A stretch of 47,984 nucleotides of DNA from an uncultured Bacilli bacterium. GTDB lineage: Bacteria; Bacillota_I; Bacilli_A; RF39; UBA660. Within the stretch, counting starts at the first letter, position 1; every line of letters begins with the position of its first letter. A program made the position numbers and the translations under genes. The notes beneath the pieces are model-generated. The model was not told where the DNA came from and did not search any database. It saw only the letters and a list, made by a program, of their open reading frames with translations. The DNA lies in assembly GCA_947589675.1 (NCBI GenBank), contig CANQCI010000008.1:1-47984 (forward strand), given 5' to 3'. Positions 29,178 to 35,765 of the stretch are shown here, piece after piece.

Positions 29178-31070
29178 ATGAATAATAATGTACCGACTGT
29201 GGATGATACAGTCAATAATGAAAATCAAAATTCTCTTAACAACGGGTTTTCAAGCGGACCAAATGCTGGAGCAAATGGAGGCACTCCTTTAAATGAAGTC
29301 CCTACTATGCCTAACCAAGCAAATCAAAATTCTCTTAACAACGGGTTTTCAAGCGAACCAAATGCTGGAGCAAATGGAGGCACTCCTTTAAATGAAGTCC
29401 CTACTATGCCTAACCAAGCAGGTCAAAATCCGGCGATAGATGCCAGTTTTCCTGCTACAACCCCACCTAATACAACAACCCTTGGCAATGCTCAAGCAAG
29501 CCAAATGCCTAATCAAAATAATGCTCCTAAAAACAAAGGAACCATTAAAATCGCTATTATTGTTATTGCTATTCTTTTAATTGGCGGATTAGCCTTTGGA
29601 GTTTATGCGTTGTTCTTTGCTCCTAGCAAAACTGATATGTTAAAAAGTGCTATCAATGATGTTTATGCAGGATTTAGTTCTAGTTTAGAAAAATTGGAAA
29701 AGCAAAAAGTAGACATAGATATTTTTAATGATTCCCTTAAATTAGAAGGTGATTTTCAAATTGCTGGTTCTACTTTTGCTAAATTAAAAGATGATAAAAT
29801 TGATTTTACCCTTGGTCTTGATTATAAAAATAAATTAATGGAAGCCAGTGGTAAACTAAGTGAAAAAAATAAAGATTTACTTGATGGAAAAATTATTTTA
29901 AAAAATAATCATTTATATTTAAAAAGTGATAGTCTTTTAAATAATGTTTATGATTTAGGTTCTTATAATTTTGATGACCATGTTGATTTAGGTGATTTAG
30001 AAAATGATTTAAATAGTGTTGATTTACCATCAGCTAGTGATATTGATTTTATCGTTAAAGAATTTAAAGATGCTCTTTTAAATTCTTTAGATGAAAAAAA
30101 CATGAAGCAAGAAAAAGTAGATTTAAGTATTAATAATACTAAAGTTAAAGCCACTAAAATAACTTATACTATTAATAAAGAAACAATGTTAAAGTTAGCT
30201 AAAAATTTAGCAACAGAATTAAATTCTAATGATAACTTAAAAGCTAAATTAGTAGATATATTTAAAATTAATAAAGATGATTATCAAGATGCTTTAGATG
30301 CTATGCAAGATGAAAAGGCATTTGATAGTTTTGAGGGTGAAGGTGAATTTTCTATCTATGCAACTGGTGTTACTCATCAATTCGCCGGGGCAGAATTAAT
30401 TGTCAAAGATGGAGGCAAATTAGCCTTTTATAACAGTGGTGATAATGCTTATTTCATCTTTAATGAAGAAGAAAGTAATGAAACATTAGAAATAACCTCC
30501 GTAAAGGAAAAAGATATTTATGATGTTCGCATCACTATGACTGAGGATAATAAAGCAATTGAAGTTGCTAAACTTACCATAAGAAAACTTACCAATGAAG
30601 AAATTGACCTAGATTATGATTTAAATATTGAAGATACTAAAGCTAGTGGTTCACTTAAATTAACTGGTAAACAAGATAATAAAAATATAACTGGAAAAGT
30701 TGAATTTTCAGTAAATTATACTGAGGACAAAGAAAAATATGATGTTAGCTTCACAGCTAATTATAAAGTAACAGCTGGGCAAAAAATAGCTACTGATAAT
30801 GTATCAACAGCCATATCATCTGAAAATATAACTGATGAAGATATGACTAAAGTTAAGGATAAATTAACAGATTTAGAAAGTTCAAATATATATGACTATT
30901 TAAAAGATGATTTTAATTTTACTAGTGAAATTATCGATTCTTTAGATGAAAGTTCTAATTATAGTTCAATTTATGATAATCAAGAATGTTGGGATAATTA
31001 TTGGGATGCTTTATATAATAAACAAACCTTTGATGGTACTTATGATGAATATTACAAGGCTTATTGTTAA
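29178..31070 (+). CDS. Large membrane-anchored extracellular protein with Asn-rich repeats
   Basis: The product has 630 residues. The N-terminal ~120 residues are cytoplasmic and low-complexity, with two near-identical 33-residue repeats (SLNNGFSS ... TPLNEVPTMPNQ). A transmembrane helix follows (TIKIAIIVIAILLIGGLAFG), then about 480 extracellular residues rich in K, D, E and N in a beta-rich pattern of alternating strands. No catalytic motif is seen. The ATG at 29178 has AGGAAGTGAG upstream. The earlier TTG at 29172 is too close to it. The family is not recognised; a lipoprotein-like or envelope role is possible. Confidence 0.72.
   Translation: MNNNVPTVDDTVNNENQNSLNNGFSSGPNAGANGGTPLNEVPTMPNQANQNSLNNGFSSEPNAGANGGTPLNEVPTMPNQAGQNPAIDASFPATTPPNTTTLGNAQASQMPNQNNAPKNKGTIKIAIIVIAILLIGGLAFGVYALFFAPSKTDMLKSAINDVYAGFSSSLEKLEKQKVDIDIFNDSLKLEGDFQIAGSTFAKLKDDKIDFTLGLDYKNKLMEASGKLSEKNKDLLDGKIILKNNHLYLKSDSLLNNVYDLGSYNFDDHVDLGDLENDLNSVDLPSASDIDFIVKEFKDALLNSLDEKNMKQEKVDLSINNTKVKATKITYTINKETMLKLAKNLATELNSNDNLKAKLVDIFKINKDDYQDALDAMQDEKAFDSFEGEGEFSIYATGVTHQFAGAELIVKDGGKLAFYNSGDNAYFIFNEEESNETLEITSVKEKDIYDVRITMTEDNKAIEVAKLTIRKLTNEEIDLDYDLNIEDTKASGSLKLTGKQDNKNITGKVEFSVNYTEDKEKYDVSFTANYKVTAGQKIATDNVSTAISSENITDEDMTKVKDKLTDLESSNIYDYLKDDFNFTSEIIDSLDESSNYSSIYDNQECWDNYWDALYNKQTFDGTYDEYYKAYC
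29223..29420 (+). repeat. 99-bp tandem repeat, two copies
   Basis: 29223-29321 and 29322-29420 are almost identical at the DNA level. A visible difference changes a Gly to a Glu codon. A third, degenerate unit begins GGTCAAAATCC. The repeat is in frame (33 codons). Confidence 0.9.
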
Positions 31071-31079
31071 AGAAATAAA

Positions 31080-31122
31080 GACACTAAAAAACCACTTCGA
31101 CTTGAAGAGGTTTTTTAGTGTC
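31080..31122. terminator. Bidirectional terminator at 31.1 kb
   Basis: GACACTAAAAAACC pairs with GGTTTTTTAGTGTC, with a short inner CTTC/GAAG stem. It separates two converging genes. Confidence 0.85.
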
Positions 31123-31124
31123 TT

Positions 31125-31442
31125 TTATAATAAATCTTCAATATATTTTTTTAATTGTTTAGCATTTTTCCCAAAGATTATTTTCAATTGATTATCAATT
31201 TCGACAATCCCTTTAGCTCCCAATTTTTGAATTGAATCTTTATCAGCTTTGGTTACATCCTTAAGGATTACTTTAAATCTAGACATATTACATTCTGCAT
31301 TAACAATATTATCTTTTCCCCCTAAGTAAGTAATTAGCTTATTAGCTTCAATATTAAAATTACGTTTATTTAATTTAACAATTACTAAGGAGATAATTAT
31401 TAAAACAATTGCAATAATAATATATTCTATTATTTGTCCCAT
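31125..31442 (-). CDS. Membrane-anchored orphan PTS EIIB-like protein
   Basis: The product has 105 residues: one transmembrane helix (about 5-23) and a C-terminal ~75-residue domain like glucose-class EIIB. It has LGGKDNIVNAECNMSRFKV with the phospho-accepting Cys position, and KLGAKGIVEIDNQLKIIFG. The usual C-x-TRLR is altered to CNMSRFK. There are no EIIA or EIIC genes nearby, so it is more likely a sensor or regulatory domain than a transport subunit. GGTGAAAG precedes the ATG. Confidence 0.7.
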   Translation of the reverse strand: MGQIIEYIIIAIVLIIISLVIVKLNKRNFNIEANKLITYLGGKDNIVNAECNMSRFKVILKDVTKADKDSIQKLGAKGIVEIDNQLKIIFGKNAKQLKKYIEDLL

Positions 31443-31732
31443 ATTTCTTTCACCATTATAATTATACTATATTTATATAATTTTGAAAACCTTGTAATTA
31501 GATATAATGAGAAGGAGCTCTAATAAATAGAGCTCCTTAAACTGCAAATAGACTAATATGTCCCTCGAATAAATTCTTCTCAATGCAGTCAATTACTACT
31601 TATAAGGATATATTAACAGTAACTTATTAGAAAATCAAGATAATTTTGTTCGTTAATATTTGATTAAATAGCAAGCACTATTTTTGGTAATATTCATAAA
31701 TTAATAATGAGAATACATGAAAGGGTGAAATT
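31443..31732. other. Intergenic region with hairpin and sporulation-like promoter
   Basis: It holds a perfect GGAGCTCT/AGAGCTCC hairpin (31514-31536) without a good T run, and the candidate late-sporulation promoter of the coat gene at 31677-31703. No ORF is seen. Confidence 0.45.
31677..31703 (+). promoter_or_regulatory. Candidate sigma-K promoter of the CotZ-like gene
   Basis: An AC (31677-31678) lies 16 nt before CATAAATTA (31695-31703), which fits the sigma-K pattern AC-N16-CATAnnnTA. A coat gene follows at 31733. The motif is short, so chance is possible. Confidence 0.4.
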
Positions 31733-32194
31733 ATGAATAATACAAATAACACAAATAATTCAAATAACAATCAAGGAAATTGCATTAATGAAATTTTGTG
31801 TGTCATTTTAGTTTTACAAGAAAATGCATGTCCAGATAATTGTTTACAAACTTGTGATCGTCCAGTTCTCGGTGGAGGAGCAAATTGTTTAATTTGTAAT
31901 ACTCGTCCAGTTATGCTTTATACTTGTTGTGGTAATGGTGTCCCATGGAGTGTGACTACCACCAAAGATTCCACAGAAAGTTGTGCGGGCGAAGGAACTA
32001 CCGGAACATGTTCATCAGTATTTAGAGTTGAAAAAATTGAGGGTAATTGTTGTACATTCCGAGTTTTAGCTGAAAATGATGATCCAACAAGTATATATCC
32101 ATATGTTGCGACCAATGTCTTTTTCACAATGGATTGTAGTTGTTTATGTAGTATAAGATGTTTATCAGATACATACGTTGATTGTGTTTGTTAA
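31733..32194 (+). CDS. CotY/CotZ-family spore outer-coat protein
   Basis: The product has 153 residues and about 20 cysteines. After an Asn/Thr-rich start come NCINEILCVILVLQENACP, VFRVEKIEGNCCTFRVL and FFTMDCSCLCSIRCLSD, which follow the order and spacing of Bacillus CotZ/CotY/ExsY (IFRVE ... ATLELL ... VDLSCFCAIQCL). These proteins self-assemble into disulfide-linked lattices of the spore crust or exosporium. AAGGGTG lies before the ATG, and a terminator follows the stop directly. It supports a spore-forming lifestyle. Confidence 0.8.
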   Translation: MNNTNNTNNSNNNQGNCINEILCVILVLQENACPDNCLQTCDRPVLGGGANCLICNTRPVMLYTCCGNGVPWSVTTTKDSTESCAGEGTTGTCSSVFRVEKIEGNCCTFRVLAENDDPTSIYPYVATNVFFTMDCSCLCSIRCLSDTYVDCVC

Positions 32195-32221
32195 AAAAGT
32201 TGGGAGCTCCCCAATTTTTTT
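32193..32221 (+). terminator. Terminator of the CotZ-like gene
   Basis: TTGGG and CCCCAA arms close around AGCT, flanked by A6 and T7 runs. Confidence 0.75.
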
Positions 32222-32228
32222 ATTAACT

Positions 32229-32254
32229 AAAAAATAAAGAAGCTTAAAGCTTCC
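32229..32254 (-). terminator. Terminator of the 95-residue ORF
   Basis: On the minus strand GAAGC-TTTAA-GCTTC is followed by a T-rich run. Confidence 0.65.
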
Positions 32255-32256
32255 AT

Positions 32257-32544
32257 TCATATTTTTTCAATATCCATAATATCAGTAATTTTAATAAGTT
32301 TACCATCTAAAGTTAATAAATTTAAATTAGTTTTTCCTACTATCTCTCTTATTTCTTCATGATCTTTATAAATTATTTTCACTTTGCTTTTATATACATG
32401 ATTAGGGGATGCAAATATTTCATTTATCTTTTTGGTTATATTAACAGGTTTATCATTTCTAATTTCATTATCTCGATACATAGTTTGAACATTATTTATT
32501 TCTTTATCAATAGGATTAGCAAATACTTTAGGTAATAAATCCAT
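32257..32544 (-). CDS. Small soluble protein of unknown function
   Basis: The product has 95 residues, charged, with no membrane segment. It begins MDLLPKVFANPIDKEINNVQ and its C-terminal half (VKIIYKDHEEIREIVGKTN ... DGKLIKITDIMDIEKI) has the beta pattern of a small barrel. GAGGTGG precedes the ATG, and a terminator follows. It is divergent from the FtsW/RodA-type gene. The family is not recognised. Confidence 0.65.
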   Translation of the reverse strand: MDLLPKVFANPIDKEINNVQTMYRDNEIRNDKPVNITKKINEIFASPNHVYKSKVKIIYKDHEEIREIVGKTNLNLLTLDGKLIKITDIMDIEKI

Positions 32545-32600
32545 ATAGCCACCTCAATATAAACTATGATAAAAAACTAATTTTGATACATACTATAAAT

Positions 32601-33710
32601 ATGAAAACAAATAAAAAACAAATATTTATTTTATTTATCCCTTTACTAATTATTATGTTAATTAGTTTTTTAAACATGTATAATGCTCCCTTGTTAGATA
32701 AAACTTATGAATATAATTTAGTTAAACAAATTATTTGGTATATAGTTGGTTTTATTATTCTTTTTATCTTAACCAAAATTAATTTAAAAAATATATTTAA
32801 TTATTCTTTATACTTTTATATTTTTACCTGTTTATTACTATTATTAGTCTTATTTATTGGGACTAACATTAATGGAGCTAGAGCTTGGTTTACTTTTAAG
32901 TTCTTTTCTTTTCAGCCTAGTGAACTAATGAAATTAAGTTTAGCTTTATATTTAACTAACATAGCTTATAATACCAAAATAACTAATTTAAAAGAGGAAT
33001 TTTATTTAATTATTAAATTCTTAATAATAACTTTAATTCCTTCTATTTTAGTATTTTTAGAACCAGATACAGGAGCTATTATATTTTATTTAGTTATTAG
33101 TTTAAGTATTTTATTTATAAAACATATCCATAAGTTTTGGTTCTTTATTTTATTATTTTTAATAATGGTTATCCTTTTAATATTTATATTATTTTATAAA
33201 TATAATCCTGATTTTTTAATTAAAGTTATTGGTACTTCATTTTTTTATCGAATCGAAAGACTTATAACCTTCCAAAATGCTAGTAGTTATCAATTAGAAA
33301 ATGCATTAATTGCCATTGGTTCTGCCTCATTGTGGGGGGTTGGATTAAAGAAAAGTAGTCTTTATATTCCAGAGGCACCCACTGACTTTATATTTGCTTT
33401 TACAATCAGTAATTATGGAATAATAACGGGTCTTATAGTTTTATTAAGTTATTTTATAATCGATATATATTTAATAAATACTTATTTTAAGATAAAGAAT
33501 AAAAAAATAAAATTATTTCTCTTTAGTTTTCTAAGTGTCTTTATCTTTCAACAAGTTATTAATTTAAGTATGAATTTAGGTCTTATCCCTATTATTGGTA
33601 TTCCTCTTCCCTTTTTAAGTTATGGAGGTTCAACAATTATTATTTATTTTATTTTTCTTGGTATAATTTTAAATTTTGTTAAGAAAGATAAAAAACAAAT
33701 ATTTACATGA
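32601..33710 (+). CDS. FtsW/RodA/SpoVE-family glycosyltransferase
   Basis: This 369-residue SEDS protein has about ten membrane helices. Members polymerise lipid II into glycan. Key features are ARAWFTF, FQPSELMKL, RIERLITF, YIPEAPTDFIFAF (containing the catalytic-type Asp) and IPLPFLSYGGS. Whether it serves division, elongation or spore cortex is unclear, although coat genes nearby would suit a sporulation paralogue. No convincing ribosome-binding site precedes the ATG at 32601. An in-frame TTG is at 32583. The stop is TGA, evidence for standard code. Confidence 0.88.
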   Translation: MKTNKKQIFILFIPLLIIMLISFLNMYNAPLLDKTYEYNLVKQIIWYIVGFIILFILTKINLKNIFNYSLYFYIFTCLLLLLVLFIGTNINGARAWFTFKFFSFQPSELMKLSLALYLTNIAYNTKITNLKEEFYLIIKFLIITLIPSILVFLEPDTGAIIFYLVISLSILFIKHIHKFWFFILLFLIMVILLIFILFYKYNPDFLIKVIGTSFFYRIERLITFQNASSYQLENALIAIGSASLWGVGLKKSSLYIPEAPTDFIFAFTISNYGIITGLIVLLSYFIIDIYLINTYFKIKNKKIKLFLFSFLSVFIFQQVINLSMNLGLIPIIGIPLPFLSYGGSTIIIYFIFLGIILNFVKKDKKQIFT

Positions 33711-33729
33711 ATGTTTAGTATTTAGTAAA

Positions 33730-33775
33730 AAAACAAGCATCACTCCCTTTGGTAAGGAAAAATGAGCTTGTTTTC
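33730..33775 (+). terminator. Terminator after the FtsW/RodA-type gene
   Basis: AAACAAGC pairs with GCTTGTTT across a loop that contains a small inner CC/GG stem. It is similar in layout to the hairpins at 35591 and 47838. Confidence 0.65.
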
Positions 33776-33893
33776 ATTTTGATTGATATTTGAACGAAAT
33801 TTTAGTTTAAATTTGCCTTACCTACGGACAGTTTTTTACAAAAAATAAAATAGATATAACATACCTGCTATATCTATTTGCTCTCTAAATTTG

Positions 33894-33956
33894 ATTAAAC
33901 AACCTTTTTTTGCTATTATTAAATTAACAATAAAAAATAAAGCGAGGTTGTTTAAT
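33894..33956 (+). promoter_or_regulatory. Hairpin hiding the transposase ribosome-binding site
   Basis: ATTAAACAACCT (33894-33905) and AGGTTGTTTAAT (33945-33956) are perfect 12-bp inverted repeats. The downstream arm covers the GAGG site and the first two bases of the ATG at 33955. Read-through transcripts would fold and block translation, while a transcript starting inside the loop would not. Insertion sequences such as IS10 and IS50 are known to use this protection. Confidence 0.7.
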
Positions 33957-35568
33957 GAATACATTATATAATAATGAAACACAAATTAAAAGTAGTTTTG
34001 ATAAATTTTTACAAAAATCTTAATTCTAATAGTAAATACAATTTTTATAACTTGAGTTGTATTTACTTTCAGAAATAGGATTGTATTTACTATTAGAATT
34101 ATGATAATTATAAAATAAAGAATGATAATATTTTACTATTTGCATTTACTTTGAGAATATATAAAATTAATAATTAAAATTCTTTGATTCTTTCTTATAA
34201 GAAAGAATGCCTAACCGGCGAGGTTATTCCTTAACCTTTCTCGGCTTCTTTGCTTACTTTCTTTTACGGAAAAGAAAGTAAGGCCTATTCGGCGAGGATT
34301 ATAATTTTCTCCCTTAAAAATAACTAATTTAAAATTGTATTTACTCTTAGAATTTATTAAAATAGTTAAAAAAATCGGCTTATAAATCTTGCCAATTTTT
34401 AATTGTATTTACTTTTAGACTTTATTTTCTTAATTTGTCAGTTGCATTTACTTTTAGAATTCACCAATTTTTACAAAAAATTCCTAATATGAGAAAAACT
34501 CAACTTAATTTTCTTCCATCATTAATGTATGGCATGATTGATGCTGAATCCTGTGCTTCTTCTGATATCGCCAAATGTTTAAATGAAGAAAAAAAATGGG
34601 CTCAGTATGAGTCTATTGTTAAGCGTATTAATCGCTTTTGGAATAATAAACATTTTAATGGTAAGGAATTTTTCAACAAAGCAATTAGTTCAGTTATTGA
34701 CCAATATAAACTTAAACATTCTGATAATAAAATACATATCTCCTTTGATCATATGTTTTCTCATGACAATTATACTGTTTTAATGTTTACTTTAAGAGTT
34801 GGTACTCAAGGTATTCCAATTTATTTTGAGTGTTTTAAAGGAAGTAACAATAATGATACTTTTGAATTTGAATCTATAAAAAAAGGCATTGATGCTGTCG
34901 ATGAATTATTTAAAGATAAAGGCTTCAAGCTTATTTTCTTAGCTGATAGATGGTTTGATTCTACCCAAATTTTTGATTATATTGATAAGTTAGGTCATAC
35001 TTATTGTATTAGATTAAAAGGTAATATTGTTGCTTATAAAGATAATAAAAAAATTATAGTAAAAAAACTTAAACATCGTAAATATCATGCTGTTGTTCAT
35101 AATGATGTTTATATTACTCATAAACGCTTTAAAACTAATATTGTTTACTCTAGTTCCATTGATACTTCTACCCCTTGGATTATTGCTACTAATGATGATG
35201 TTTTACATGCTGTTCAAAATTATAGCCATAGATTTGGTTCCATTGAATCTGTTTTTAAAAATCAAAAATCCAATGGATTTAATCTAAATAAAATCTCTAA
35301 TATGAGCCTTCGTACTTTCACTAACATGTATTCTGTTTTATGTATATGTGTGGTTTATCTTACTATTCTTGGCACTGATTTTTCTAAAAATTCTAAATGC
35401 TATAAAGATGTTTGTATTAATACTCATAAAAACTACAATATCAATGGGAAAAAAGTAAAAAGAAGAATTATGTCTTTATTTAATACTGGTCTTACTCTAT
35501 TTAAAATCGCTCATAATTCTTTAAAATATATTCGCTTACCGTTTAGTTTTAAGCTGTACGACATTTAA
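33955..35568 (+). pseudogene. IS4-family DDE transposase, split by an insertion
   Basis: The N-terminal 22 codons (33955-34020, MNTLYNNETQI ... FLQKS, stop) and the main part (from about 34466 to 35568) join cleanly in frame as ...DKFLQKIPNMRKTQ when the 448 bp insert and one copy of a 14-bp duplication are removed. The main part has the IS4 triad: ISFDHM (first Asp), FLADRWFDS (second Asp) and YSHRFGSIESVFKNQKS (Y-x2-R-x3-E-x6-K). A TTG at 34435, inside the insert, opens a 377-codon frame, so a shortened, possibly still active, protein could be made. Residual activity is uncertain. Confidence 0.85.
34018..34465 (+). mobile_element. Iteron-rich MITE inserted in the transposase gene
   Basis: This 448 bp non-coding insert is flanked by 14-bp direct copies of AATTTTTACAAAAA (34004-34017 and 34466-34479). 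Its ends carry inverted AATTCTAATAGTAAATACAA (34022-34041) and TTGCATTTACTTTTAGAATT (34442-34461). The ~20-bp motif recurs in direct orientation at 34057, 34081, 34140, 34335 and 34403. Between lie a perfect 22-bp palindrome (34187-34208), a hairpin with 12-bp stem (34254-34281) and two copies of GCCTANNCGGCGAGG (34209, 34283). Repeated end motifs suggest multiple transposase-binding sites, as in IS21- or Tn7-like elements. It is likely mobilised in trans. Confidence 0.8.
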
Positions 35569-35590
35569 GGTTACCAAGAATTTATAAAAG

Positions 35591-35661
35591 AACAGGCAAC
35601 ACTTTTTTGCGTGGAAAAATTTGCCTGTTTTCATGTTACTGTAAAAATTTTTATTTTTGTA
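35591..35661 (+). repeat. Stem-loop repeat at the IS right end
   Basis: ACAGGCAA and TTTGCCTGT arms form a terminator-like hairpin downstream of the transposase, followed by CTGTAAAAATTTTTATTTT. A close copy lies at 47838-47907, and a weaker relative at 33730-33775. Confidence 0.75.
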
Positions 35662-35765
35662 TTCCCTTAAGTCACATTTTGATTGACATTGGGACGAACT
35701 TTTTAGCCTAAAATTTGCCGTATTTTCTAGGCTAAATCAAAACTGTCCGTAGGTAAGGTAAACCC

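Larger units (their letters stand above)
33816..35758 (+). mobile_element. IS4-type insertion sequence with nested MITE
   Basis: The element is bounded by perfect 20-bp inverted repeats: CCTTACCTACGGACAGTTTT at 33816-33835 and its reverse complement at 35739-35758. It carries a DDE transposase (33955-35568) broken by a 448 bp insert at 34018-34465. Without the insert it would be about 1.5 kb. I see no clear target-site duplication. The right end lies 7 bp from the stop codon of the gene at 35766. The right terminal region (35569-35738) has two large stem-loops. Confidence 0.85.

Noticed and set aside
31514-31536. GGAGCTCT hairpin as a terminator
   Set aside because: The stem is perfect, but no T run follows on either strand and no gene ends next to it.
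32583-32600. TTG at 32583 as start of the FtsW/RodA-type gene
   Set aside because: It adds six residues without a ribosome-binding site, and the membrane topology fits the ATG at 32601.
33708-33710. Mycoplasma-type code with UGA as Trp
   Set aside because: UGA ends the FtsW/RodA-type gene at the expected length, and Trp is UGG in conserved motifs, so code 11 holds.
34022-34461. Repeated ~20-bp motif as a CRISPR array
   Set aside because: Spacing is irregular (about 5 to 180 bp), one copy is inverted, and the units sit at the ends of a clear insertion with target duplication. They fit transposon end sites.
35087-35287. Frame of Leu/Met-rich peptide inside the transposase gene
   Set aside because: It is the +2 shadow of the transposase. 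The hydrophobicity comes from codon composition.
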